Of a stretch of DNA of 64,000 bases, positions 1 through 13,000 are shown piece after piece (within the stretch, counting starts at the first letter, position 1; every line of letters begins with the position of its first letter). A program made the translations under genes and the position numbers. The notes beneath the pieces were generated by a model. The model was not told where the DNA came from, did not search any database, and worked only from the letters and a program-made list of their open reading frames with translations. The DNA comes from Eublepharis macularius (Eukaryota; Chordata; Lepidosauria; Squamata; Eublepharidae). The stretch spans positions 64,991,766 to 65,055,765 of the forward strand of contig NC_072801.1 in assembly GCF_028583425.1 (NCBI RefSeq), in the 5' to 3' direction.

Positions 1-690
1 AGACAAGAATAAAAGAACATGAAAGACACTGCAGACTTGGACAGCCTGAAAAATCAGCAGTGGCTGAACATAGCCTAACTCAAACAGGGCACAGTATCTT
101 ATTCCAGGACACCAAAATACTGGACAACACTTCCAACTACTTTGTCAGACTGCACAGGGAAGCCATTGAAATTCACAAGCATAAGCAAAACTTCAACAGG
201 AAAGAAGAAACCTTAAGAATGAACAGAGCATGGGCTCCAGTTCTGAAAAACACCAGGCCAACAAAACACTCCACACCCGACAATAGCCCTGCAGAGAAGA
301 TTAGCACATCAAGCACCAATCCATATGCAAAAGAACCTCCTCAGGATACAGTGAAGCCTCCCGCCATTAGCATTCCACACCCTGGGAAACTCTTACAGAA
401 TGACTCAGTGAAGCCTCCCGCCATTAGCATTCCACACCCTGGCAAACTCTTACAGAATGACTCAGCTCAACCCCACCCCTCCTGAGTAGATACAAATGAC
501 CTACATCTTTTCCACACTGTGACACTGAGAGATCTCTGTCTTTTGGTGCTACACCTCTGAAGATGCCAGCCACAGCTGCTGGCGAAACGTCAGGAACTAC
601 AATGCCAAGACCACGGCAATACAGCCCGGAAAACCCCCAACAACCATCGTTCTCCGGCCGTGAAAGCCTTCGACAATACATCGTTATTGT
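1..690 (+). mobile_element. Penelope-like element, 3' end (GIY-YIG tail and 3' UTR)
   Basis: The reading frame through position 485 matches, almost residue for residue, the C-terminal region of the Penelope-like copy at 50378-51058 (for example AEHSLTQTGHSILFQDTK). It is followed by the same 3' UTR, which ends near 690. It is cut by the window start, so only the end of the GIY-YIG endonuclease region is seen. Unlike the other two copies in the window it carries a 57-bp tandem duplication at 351-464. Confidence 0.9.
351..464 (+). repeat. 57-bp tandem duplication within Penelope-like tail
   Basis: Two adjacent copies begin with gtgaagcctcccgccattag at 351 and 408. They differ by about one base. 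The other Penelope-like copies in the window have a single copy here, so this is a local, fairly recent in-frame (19-codon) duplication. Confidence 0.9.
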
Positions 691-853
691 TATTGCTTAC
701 ACAAAGACCCACAGCTTTCAAGAAAGCATTGCTTAGTCTCAGCTGGTGTCTGTGTCATGTCAATCATTTTAATGCCTACAATTGTAAAGGTATGGGAACC
801 CCAGGAAACTGGCAAAACATATGAATATGGTTTTCATATATCTTTTCCCCCAG

Positions 854-1093
854 AGGGCCATTTTGTGGACAGACATCGGGAGGAGCTGATTGAACGAGTG
901 ACAAAGGTCCCCTTGAGCCTGCTTGGTGAATTTGTACTGGATGAGGAGTATAAGACTCTTCTTAACTGCACCACAGCAAAGATGCAGATGTTAGCCATGT
1001 TCCAGATGGAGAAGAAGCGGAACAGGCAGCGGAAGGATCGGCTGTACCGAGTGCTGGCAGAAACCAATCCAGATGTTATTAAAATCCTTGAGG
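854..1093 (+). CDS. NLRP1-like: CARD exon 1 of the FIIND gene
   Basis: A 240-bp exon follows a polypyrimidine tract and cag (851-853) and ends at a gtaaat donor (1094). It is phase 1 at both ends. The translation begins [15 protein letters not shown], the classic first helix of an ASC/NLRP1-type CARD, and ends with [12 protein letters not shown]...LEG, the last helices. The usual LVPSW motif before helix 5 is replaced by a charged Met/Lys/Arg-rich stretch, so this is the most diverged of the CARDs in that region. It is open and spliceable, which argues against a pseudoexon. Its function is not known; a modified CARD could act as a regulatory or decoy module. Confidence 0.85.
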
Positions 1094-4000
1094 GTAAATC
1101 TAGAGGCAGCCTATACTCTTGTGTCTTTCCGAAGCTTAATCACAATGGATCAGCACTTGAGTTAAACAAACACAAGTATCTTATATTGAATCTAGGGGAA
1201 CAAAAAATTCACCCCCAGACAATGAAAATAAAGTGAAAAATCTAATAGTGGGAAACATACAAACCTGTACAACTGTCAAAACATCAATATATATATGATG
1301 ACTCTAAACAGGAAACCGTATGAAACCAATAGAGCTTCATAAAAAATATTAAACTTTACCAAATGTATAAAAAGTTACATGACACCTGGTAGACATAAGC
1401 TTGGTTCACATATTTGGAGACAGGAATGATTTTTCATTATCTGAAGAAGATAATTTGAAATGTGCTTTGCTAGCACTGTAATGTTTAGATATGCATGTTT
1501 GCATAAGTGATGGTTATTCCATTTTGTCTGTGGGTGATTCTTTAGTTTTCCTTCCTGTGGTTTCACAATCCTTCCCAGGCAGTTGAAGGGGGATACTTAT
1601 TGTTTTATTTTTTATTTATACCGAATCTAACCATATCTCCTTTCAGTGTTGCCTACTTTTAATAGATAGCATTTTTTCTTGATCTCAGCAAGACTAGAAA
1701 AGACTTGCTGTTGATGGAGGACAGAATCCAGGCTAGGTTGCTCCCCCCAGTTTTGTAGATTATGAATGTGACCTTTGCAGATTATGAGTGTGAAGGAAGG
1801 ATAGAAGTGGAGGAAGAAAGTTCCAGTCCTATCTACTCCGAAGTTAGATGTTCTGAAATTCTCTCCTCCACTTCTACACTTGTCCATCTCTTCTTATTTC
1901 CCCTTTGAATCTCTTTTCCCCTTTTCTGATCTCATATTTATTTGAACACACAGTGGGCTTCTACTGTCAGGTACCTCTTGAAGAAATACATAAGCCAGCA
2001 GTTGGATGCCTTTTCTCCATTTTAAAATGAATATTACAGCATTTGTTTAGGCAGTTTTAGGATGAATGGTGCTTCAACAAGTCTTATTGCCCTGATCCCG
2101 TTTCCCTGGGTTGAGCAACTCAACCCATCTAGGATGTAGACACTCAGTTGCGCAAGTGGGAACACAAGAAAAAGACCACGGTAGCTGCTTGCACTAATTC
2201 ATACACTGTATCCCTGCTTGTGTTTCCGCTTGTTCAAGATCTTGAACAGCCAGTTTGCGGGGGGCTCTATAATATATAGGAAAGAAAGGACTATGTGTTG
2301 CACAAGATGTTGTTGAAGCAGATTTGTGCTAAGTCTGCTTATATTTCTGCTTGTGCATTGCAGGATCCAAGCTACTGTTTTTTAGCATCTTGGCCTGGAT
2401 TCTCTCCTCCACCAACAGATAATAGAACATTGGTATTTCTTGTTAGTGAATGGAGGGAACCCAGCCCTGGCCAGAATTTTTCTGTTAGTAGTGCTACCCT
2501 GAACTGACAAGTTAGCCTAGTACCAATTATTCCATATGTGCTACCTGTGTTCAGGCATTTTTTTTATACGATTTTTTAAAGTGGAGACCCACAAGGACTT
2601 AACAGGGGGCATTTCATTTCCCCCTTCCCCACCATGTCCTCTTTCCCTTCCCTACCCCTCTTAGCCTCTCCCCTTTTCCTGCTTCCTTCTTTCCTTTCCA
2701 CCCACCATTGTCTGCTCCTGCCTTCACCTTCCTGCAGACTCTTCCTTATGGCCTAGTTACGTGATGTTGGCTTAGCTTGGCTCATATTAGGTGGGGGATG
2801 GAGGAGCCCCTGCTTTCACCCTCCCCCCCTCACCACCACTCATGAGCACGTGCTTTGCAGTGAACAGATTTGGGCGCCAAAGGGTGAGTTGGGCCCATCT
2901 GAGGCCCAATTTGGTCCGTTGCAAAGTGGATAGATACTCCTACACCCACACGATGACAGAAGTGATGTCATTGCATGGGAACAGAGCCGTGCACAAGAGT
3001 AAAGCATGCTGAGCACACAGGAAAGGTAAGTGCCAAGTCTGGGACTATAAGAGGACCTTGCAATCCTAGCCCATATGCATGGTGGGGAACCTGCAAGGAC
3101 TTGCCAGGGGGTATTTCACTTTCCCTTGTATCCCCTGCCCCTCCCTATTTTCTCTTGCCCTCCTCCTGACAGTGTCTGAGTGCTTTAGGCTTGCCATCCC
3201 CTCACCAGGGGCAGGGGATCCCCTGCTCCCACCTCCTCTGCCCCCACTTACCTGGCCAGTGGGGGGTGCTCCCCCTGTGGCACTCCCCCGGTGGCACGGC
3301 ACACCCCTGGGTGGTTCAGCACTCCACAGCGGTGCACTCCCATGCCCTGCAATGGGCCCATTTCAGGCCAAATTGGGCCTGCAGGGGGGATGATTCAGCC
3401 CTTTGGGGAGCACACGTGCTCGCGGGCTGCCCTTTGACCCACATGATGACATCACTTCCCAGAAGTGATGTCATCATGCACACTGGAAGCATGCCCGTGC
3501 ACAAAACTAAAAGGTAAGTGCCCGCGTCCCAGTCTCCCACCAGGAGACTTAAGGGACCTGGCAACCCTAGCGTGCTCACCTTTCTCTATATCCTCTCTTT
3601 CAAACCCACTAAACAACTTTCCTTTTACCTGTCCGCTATCCTCATCTACATTAACTAATTTCATTTATATACTGCCTTTTCCCACAGTGGGGACCCAAAG
3701 CAGCTTATGCTTCTGGCCTCCATATTATCCTTACCATGAGAGGTAGGTTAGGCTGAGAGCATGTGACTGGATCAAGGTCATCCAGTGAATTTCCACAGAA
3801 GAGTGGTGATTCAAACCTGGGTGTCCCAGACCTACTTTGAAATTCTAACCACTATAGCTTTTGAGCTTTTGAGAGGGGTGGGTATTGCTGTTAATCAGTA
3901 GCAAGCAGCCAGGCCTGGGCAAGTCATGCTAGTCATGTTGTATCAAGTTGGCTTGTTGTTTATGGGCCTGTCCCCAATGAGTCCTCCCACAAAGGCCAAA

Positions 4001-7000
4001 ACAGTCCTGAAGAGGGCCTTTCCCCCTTCCCCTGCCTTTAACTGACAGAAACTAAGCTTGGAATACTGGCTGAACTCTTCTGGTTGCCTAGCAACAGCCA
4101 CTGAGTACATCTGGTTAAAGGCACTCCGTTTATCATTTTGGGATTTTTAAATCCCCCAATGTATTTTTTTTTAAGATTTCAGGTTTTTTTGCAAACCTGG
4201 GGCAATTTTCAGTTGTGTGGAAAAATTGTCTAGTCATGGCTCCAGTCTCTGGATTTAAGTATCCTCAGATCAGGGCCACTTGGCTATTAGTATATAAGAT
4301 AAGAGCTGATGGTGTTAATACATGTCCCGGATAAATATGAAACTAATTTGCATAGCCCTGCCATGGAGCTTGTGAGAGGATTCATCTACTCGATCCATTG
4401 AGAAGAATAAACGTTTGTAGTTAGTCTTAAATTCTTTCTTAAGAATAAGACAACTGAAATTGTGATGGGTTTCTTGGCAGAGGAACACTTCATTGAAAAA
4501 CATCAGGAGGAAGTGATTCATCGAGCCTGCAGGGTCAACACTGTCTTGCAGTGGCTCCACGATCAGCATTCCCTGATAAAGGAGGAATCAGACCAGAAGA
4601 AAATGTTCCAGTTGTATACCCTGGTGCCAAGATGGAACAGGAAACAGAAGGACCATCTTTACACCGTGTTGAAGAAAACAAATGGACCCCTAATTGCTGA
4701 ACTTGAGGGTAAAATGATCTCTTCATTCTGACTGTTGACTGGGGAACTGACGAACTCTTGACAGGGCCAAGGCCTGATTCTTATTTGTGCCTGGCTTGAA
4801 ACTGTCACACTAGCAGCAGCAAGCAGAATAGGTGGTAGGTTGCGTTGTAGGCCATACCTGGCAACCAACAGGAAGTTTTGGGGGATATGGGGGTCACAAC
4901 GGCATGTGCACCATTATGTCACTTCTGGTGAATGAAAACAGAGAAGTAACATGGGGTGGCTCTAGGAATTGCTGGAAACTCTATGGTAAAACAATTGTGA
5001 GAGTGAATCCACAGAAGTTTGTTTTGCAGCACAGCTACTGTTGCTGAAGCCCCCAAGCTCAGAGGTAAAGCTGAGTTTTCCAAACAATCCTGCTTATCCA
5101 AACCTGCTGCGATTCACATGGGAAGATCATATATGCTCATAGTAATGATATGTGGACTTGGTGTAACTGCAGAACACTAACCTCACATGCAGTTATGAGG
5201 TGCTGATTGGTTGATAGGATCTCCCCAGGTTGCTAGGCAAGATCTAAATTCCGGTCATTATAGGGTTAACACATTTGTTTTGATCCTGTGAAACCTAACC
5301 TGGAAGTATAACCTTGGCTTAGAGTCAATCCAGTTTAGAAACCATAAAAGGGTTAATTACCAGCAAGCAGGTGTAAGACGCTGATGCAGACGCACCCCTC
5401 CCCTTTGGCTTACCAAAGCCATTGGAAAGTGAAAGGAGGAAGCCCGCACTGGTTGATTAATGCAGAGGGTTGGAGGAGAGGCATCTTGTGCGGAGGGAGG
5501 TATCCCTCCCCCGTTGTTCCGCAGAACAGCTCTCCTGTCCCCAAAGCCAAAGGTATTTTAATTAGATATACGTAGATCTTTTTAAAAAGTTTTCCTTTCC
5601 TTTCCTGGACTTTCCCTGGTCACCGACAAGCAAAAGCTCGTCACCCCTAGCCTTCTACTCATTCCCCTGGTGAGAATGTGAATGCTCCTGAGAGCCCTGG
5701 TGCCTTTTGGGGGGGGCTTGAAGGGAGATTAAGGGGAGGAGAAATTGACAGAGCCTTTAGGGAGGCAAAGAGAAAATAAATAAAAACTCCTGAGGAGCAT
5801 CTTGCTGTGTGCCGGGTCTAGAGAGGTGAAAATGCTTCCGCTCCTTATTTTCACACTACAATTCCCGGCTAACATTGCATCTTCTTTTACGTGAGCATCC
5901 TCATGAACTGCTTCTTGTGTATAGAGACTCTCAGCTAGGTTGTGTTTGGGGGGGAATGGTGGCAGTACTATCAGTACTATGATCTGGGTTTTTCTTTTAG
6001 GATTGGGACTCTAATCCCTGATTCTACTAGATCCCCTGGACCAGTGAGTTTGGCTTCTTTACCCCAAAATCGCTTGTGATAAATATGGTGTTTTTTAACA
6101 AGACGTTAACAAGGGTGATGGTTACATAGGAAGACAATGATACAATTACATCTCATCCGGAGGATCCCTAGCAGCCTTCTTGAGGTGTCTCTTTATGGGA
6201 TTAATTGTGGGTCATGTGTCAACCAGTGAGATCTGAAAACCTCAAGGCTTGTCTAGCTGCTTAAATGCCTTAGCATCACATGTAACTGTGCACTGCTAGA
6301 GCTGAGGCTAATTGGCTTGGAATTGGCAGGCCAGGCCTGAAGCCTGGGATAGAATGAAAGATGGTAAATAGAATTTGAGGAGTTCTGTAAAGATTCATTG
6401 TCTCCTTGCCATACACATCCCAGCTGCCCCAACCAACTACACAGTTGGGATTCAGGTGTGGCAGTAGTTGTCTGAAAGATTATTTTTGCCTTGAAACTCT
6501 TTCAAAGCTACGTATCTGCTATTTCTCTTTTTTCAGAGGGGCACTTTGTTGAAAGGCACAAGGAGTATTTGATGAAAAACATCATTGGGGAAAGAAAAGT
6601 TGCGCTCATATTAATGGAACAGTGTACAATCAGCTGTCATGTGTATGGCGACATCTTGGGGAAGAAAAAAATAATGGAGATGCTCTATGAACTGGTGCCA
6701 AGCTGGAACGGAGAACAGAAAAATTGTCTCTACAGGGCATTCAGGAGCACCAATGAACGCCTGATCAAGGAACTTGAGAGTGAGGAATCAAACTCACAGC
6801 TATGACTGATGGTCTGTTGGGTTTCTTCATTTGCACACACATGGAAATCATTATTTGTGCAGATGATTAAGGTAGATTTTGCCTCCCCACCCCAGTGCTG
6901 GTATTACTATCAAGTTACCATCCATAACGTATTTGTGTGGCACAGTGAAAACAAAATGCAGACACTAAACTACTAGGTACTGAACCTGATATATAAAGAG

Positions 7001-10000
7001 AAGATCATTATGTTTCACCTGCCATCTGCCCAGCAGTAGCAGTGCAGACTTCCCTAGAAAGTAGCCATAGTTATGGTGAATCTTTACTGCTGCTGAGGGC
7101 CAAGCTAGAAGTGACAAATTACACTTGAATGGCAAGTGAACAGACTCACCTGTATTCCCCCCTGTTCACTTGTGCTCCGCTTGTGCTCGTGGAGCGCAAG
7201 TGAACAGGGAGGAATACAGGTGAGTCTGTTCACTTGCCATTCAAGTGCAATTCGTCACTTATAGCTTAGCCCTGAGATGTCCTCTCCTTCTTGAACAGGT
7301 AGGAAAAGCAGAAAAGATGGTTTGATTCCCAACTGCCTTGCAGAGAAATGCTGCTTGTGTGAAAGAGAGAAGGTAAGCTCCTTGGTTCCCTATTGAAGAA
7401 TGTAATGTATTATACTTAAGAAATGGCTGCAGTTGTCAGGTCTGACATTAATATTAAGTGTGGCCAGAGAAACTCCATTTTAACTTTGTATCTGTCTTAA
7501 GCTTCTCTCTTGCAGGTGACATACCAGCCAACAGCACTTATCTACAGGGGGAATGTTTTGTCTACTGTTTCACTAACCCTGAGAAAGTTTCGTTTTCACA
7601 GCTTCAAGCAACTTGTTTTGGGAATAGTGGGGGGAGGATGGGAACTGCTGGGCTATGCTGTTCTGTGTGTAACTCTGTATCTCCATTCGCAACAATTCCT
7701 ATGTACCAGCCAGGATACCTATCTTGGTCAGTGGATTATAATGGTTGCATTTATTCAGTAAACTCTTTGAAACCAAAGGACTCATGCCGTTTTGCAAGAG
7801 ATAGTCTGAAGGGCAACTTTTATTGAACCACAGTCTGACATTTTGTTGCGAATCAACATTGTTCCAATGCCTAAACCAGGGCAGTCGGATTCCAAGGCCG
7901 GTCCTGGCAGGGACCCTTTGTTTGATCCCTATGCTTCCCCCGGTTCGGGAAGACTGGAACCTAAAGCACCCGTTCAAGGAGAAACGGAGCAGCTATTAGA
8001 CCTTGTGCCTGACACAACGGTTACTCAACCTCGACCAGAACCATTGGCATTGCTTCCTACGCCGAGGCAGTGGGGCTCCAGGCCGCAAGAGACGAGAGAG
8101 AGGAGAGTGAGCACAATATTTTCCAGGTCACAGATGGAGGGAAACCGGAGATTTAGTTCAATCCCGGAGCACCCAGACAGCAAACCCTGGTATCATTGGA
8201 ATCGAGAGGCCGATCAACTCGAGTGGAATCGTCGGGTATCGGATACTACTCAAGTGTGGGAGACATCCCATCGGGATGCGCTGACTTGGGATTATGCGGA
8301 GAGCACCCCGTGGTCGGGGCAACGACAGTGCACCGAACAAAATTGGGTGCAGTTACAGAGTCGCGCAATGGCCATTGATGCGGGGATTTCTGCGGTGACA
8401 GGTTTAGCAAAAGGAATTTTGGCGGGGAGATCGGCTATGGACCAAGGAGCGCAAGGTATGGGAGAAGTTAGGCCGTGGCCAAAAGTGACGGCATCCTACG
8501 CTGAATATATGGAAACAATACAACAACCCAAAGAAACTACTCCTGATATGCCGAGCCGACATCAGGAGCAACTTCAGGACGCGTACAAGTCCTTGAAGAG
8601 AGGTTAAGTGGTATGGAAGAGAGTTTGGCCCATGCGGTACATCTGCTGTCCGTACTGGTAGCGGGAGACGGCACCCCACGAGGTGAAGGGACGACTGGTC
8701 AGGGTGTTGAACAACAACTAGCAGCACTACAAGCTCTGGTTCCTAATCGTCAGCCGGGAGATCCAGGTGAGGAACAAGAAGAAATAGTGCCCCTGAACCA
8801 ACCGACAAATCCGGATGATGGGGAGACTCCCCTCGAACCACCGGACGTTTGTGAGGATGAGGATGAAGAGGAAATTGAAGAGGATGGTGATGATAAAGGA
8901 GAGCCCCAGGCTCCACCCGATGATGTTATTCCGGAGCAGCCTCCGAACCAAAACCCTCCGGATCAAGAGGAGCGCCCATTGCCACCACCTCCACTGGGAC
9001 CACCCAATTTAACCCCGAGGCAAGGTGAGCATCCTGTAATACCTCGTTCAGGGGAAAAACCGACCCGGCCGCTACCACAGCAGCCACGGTTCAGCCCCAG
9101 CTTCCACCGCAACCACAAGGGACACCGCGTCTACCACCGCCACAATTGCTGCCACCGCCGCCGCTGCATCTTCCACCACAATTACCACCGCAACCACAAG
9201 GACCCCTGCGCCTACCACCACCGCATCGTCCACCGCAAGTACCACCGCAACCACAAGGACCACCAGTGGCCCCAAGATTACCAACTCCAACAGCACCGGC
9301 CCCCCAGCCTGGGGGTCTTCCGGCACCACGGCCCCAAGGTCCTCGGGCACCACGACCAAGACCCCAACAGCCCCCGGTACAATCGTATCAACCAGATTGG
9401 CCACCCAGGCAGGATCAGCACCCCATCCCATATTACCCGAATCCACCACCGGCGCCCAGGCAACAAGAATTACCCATGGGATGGGTGAAGTTAGAAGCTA
9501 CCTTTGATGGAGATCCCTCTAAATTGGGATTTTTTCTTGTGCAAGCATTACAATTCTTTAATCACTGGGGACATTTGTTTGGAGATGAAGCAAGTCAAGT
9601 CGATCATCTAGCTTCGCGCCTACAAGGAAAAGCTGCAGAATGGTATGTAGCCTTGTATGATTTGGTGGCTCCTGAACTATATACCTTGCAAGGCTTGGTA
9701 GATGCGCTGCGAGCGCAATATGAGGACGCTTTGGAAGAGAATAGGGCCCGTACAGAGTTGCAATCTATCAGGCAAGGCAACATGTCGGCTAGAGACTATG
9801 TTACAAAGTTCCGACAACTTGCTGCCAAATGTCCTAGATACGAAGAGGCATCTAAAATAATCATGTTTAAACAAGGCATAAATCCTAAATTGTTAGATCG
9901 GGCCCTAATGCAGGATGATCCACCCACACTTCTGGGGTGGATTCAACTAACTTGTGAAGTAGAAAACCGTATGCAAGAGGTACGTCTGGTCGAGCAACAC

Positions 10001-13000
10001 CAAGCAGCTGGCCAAAGACGAACTCCCACAATTGTGAGAGGGGGCAGAGGAGCAGGCTACGCAACAAGAGGAACGAGAGATGCTAGATGGCAACAAGGAC
10101 TATGTCTACAATGTGGCCAAAGCGGTCACTTCGCAGCGCAATGTCCATTCCGGCCTGTGCAAAGATCTCCATTCCCACCGAGACGCACTGCTCCAGCCGC
10201 TTCTATTCCACAGACCAGACCCACCCCTGCTCCGCGCACTGCACGGGGAAGAGGGGCTTTCCGAAGAGGCCCTCCCGAGAAAGGTCTGGAATTGGAAGAA
10301 GTAATGGATCTTGATCCAAACGCTTACATAGGTGGTGAGACACCCGAAAGCCCAAATTCAGGAAATGAGATGGATCCGTCGTAAGCGGACCCAAGCGGCA
10401 GATCAAACCCCCGTCAATCCCCACTGCGGATAGACCTCAAGGGTCCATATTATTCATGCCGGTTATGTTAGTTAATCCTGAACGGAAAACCCATATTCGA
10501 GTACAAGCCCTCATTGATTCTGGTTATTTGAGGGATATAATTGCACCAGCTCTAGTACATGGACTAGTATTACCAATAAGAGAATTGGAGAATCCCGTTA
10601 TATTTGAGCAAATGGATGGATCTAATATGAATCCAGTTACTACTGAAATAGTACCTGTTATCACCGGCATGGGTCAACACTGGGAGAAAAGAACATTTGT
10701 GATCAGCTCCACAGCCAAATATCCTCTAATATTGGGCAGCAGATGGTTATGGGATCATAATCCAGATATAAATTGGGCTGAAGGAAGCATCACCTTTAAA
10801 AACGCATCCTGCCAAACTCATCGTTGGGATCAGAGCTAGGGGAATGACCCTACCAATGTGGAACATGCCTTACTAACCCAAGAGGAGGTGAACCAGATTC
10901 CCAAACCCTATAGAGCATATTTGCAAGCTTTTACCAAGGAAGAAGCTGATACCTTGCCCCCTCATAGTAGAACGGATTGCGCTGTGGAAATACTACCCGG
11001 GGCTACATTACCTAAAGGCAGACTTTATCCAATGAGTCCAAATGAGAGAGAAGAACTTCAAAAATTTATAGATACCAATTAAAAAAGAGGATTTATTCGA
11101 CCAGCAAACAGCCCTCATGCAGCACCAGTTCTTTTTGTCAAAAAAAAAAGACGGAGGATTAAGATTGTGCACAGACTTTAGAGGACTTTAACGCAGTCTC
11201 CTCAACGAACGCCTATCCGATCCGGCTCATCAGAGATCTACTCAACGTAGTGGCTCAAGGTAAGATCTTTACAAAATTAGATTTAAAAGATGCTTATTTC
11301 CACGTTCGTATAAGGGAGGGGGATGAATGGAAAACCGGATTCAACATGCCCCTCGGACAATATGAATACTTGGTCATGCCATTTGGCTTGGCTGGGGCCC
11401 CCTCCGTTTTCCTGTCAATGATCAATGAAGTTTTGCATCAATTCTTATACAAAGGAGTAATGGTGTACCTAGATGACGTGTTAATTTATTCGGAAACAGA
11501 AGAAGAGCATGTACAATTAGTACAACAAGTATTAGCTACTCTCATGTGTAACAAATTGCCCATCAAGTTATCAAAATGTGAATTTCATAAAACCGAACTG
11601 GCCTACTTAGGCTATTGCATATCTAAAGATGGGCTGAAAATGGATCCAGGCAAAGTAAAAGCCGTGCAAGACTGGCAAGCCCCCACTACTCGCAAAGAAC
11701 AGCAATCTTTTCTGGGCTTTGCAAATTTTTATAGAGTTCATTCAAAACTTCGCCCAAATCGCTTTACCCCTCACTGAACTGTTAAAAACCAAAGATAAAG
11801 GGGAGCAAGCGAAAAAACCTAAAGCTAAAATTGACTGGACACCACAATGTCAAATAGCCTTTAACCAGTTAAAACAGCAATTCACATCTGAACCCGTACT
11901 ACAACATCCCGATGAAAACTGCCCATTCGTAGTACAAGTAGACGCCAGCGATGCTGCGATTGGGGGCATCCTGCTCCAAAAGGATGCGAGAGGTACGCTT
12001 AAACCTTGTGCGTACCTGTCCAAAATATTCTCTGACGCAGAAAGGAATTGGAATGTATGGGAGAAGGAAGCTTTTGCTGTAAAAGCCGCACTCTGTAACT
12101 GGAGGCATTGGCTAGAGGGGGCGCGGTACCCGTTTGAAGTCTGGACTGATCACAAAAATCTAGAGGCACTGCGCAGTCTGAGACGTTTAAATGCGAAACA
12201 ATTGTGGCGGGCCGAATACTTTTCCAAATTTAATTTTACTCTACAATTTTTGCCGGGCAAAACCAATTTCCTTGGCGATGCCCTGTCGCGCATGCCCCAA
12301 CTTAAAAGCAAACGGGAGGAAACAATAGACACAGTATTTTCGCCTACTCAACTGGGAGGCGTGGTTACTGGGAGCCGCACAACACCACCTTCCAAACCTG
12401 ACAATGAATGGAGGCTGAAGCTAAAATCCGAAACGGAGAAGGAGGGGGACAAGAGGCCCAAAGATAAATTAACCAAGTCAGAGCAAGGGGAATGGCTGTG
12501 GGGAAACCGCTTATATGTACCTGAGACTTTACGAAAAGAAGTTTTACAGCGTTGTCACGATGCCCCCACGGCCGGACACTATGGTTACTTAAAAACCCTC
12601 CATTTAAGTCCAGCGACAATTCTGGTGGCCAAGCATGCACAAAGACATTTCTCAATACGTAGCCTCTTGTCCTATCTGCCTCAGTGCTAAATCAAGAAAG
12701 GGTAAACCTCCGGGACTACTTCAGCCTCTTGAAACGCCATCTAGACCCTGGGAAGTTATCTCTATGGACTTTATAACTGATCTTCCCCCTTCAAAAAAAT
12801 CATACTTGCATATTGGTAGTAGTGGATCTTTTTTCCAAACAAGCCCATTTCATCCCTTGCGCCACACTACCTTCGGCAAGAAAACTAGCAGATATATTCC
12901 TCAAACATATTATAAAACTACATTCTTTTCCATCAAAGGTGGTCTCCGATCACGGTGGACAATTTGTTGCCAACTTCTGGCGGGAGCTCATGAGTTTAAT

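Larger units (their letters stand above)
1094..4480 (+). other. Intron between CARD exons 1 and 2
   Basis: The interval holds no further exon I can support. It contains AT-rich sequence to about 2550, a duplicated repeat of about 500 bp (2577-3580), a tRNA-type SINE on the minus strand (about 3660-3870) and unassigned sequence to the acceptor at 4480. Confidence 0.6.

Noticed and set aside
854-6779. CARD exons 1-3 as pseudoexons
   Set aside because: All three have intact acceptors, donors, equal phase and open frames; decayed exons would not keep all of these.
8613-9488. Open frames in alternative frames of the element A gag region as host genes
   Set aside because: They fall within the proline-rich gag part of a Ty3/Gypsy fossil between matching LTRs.
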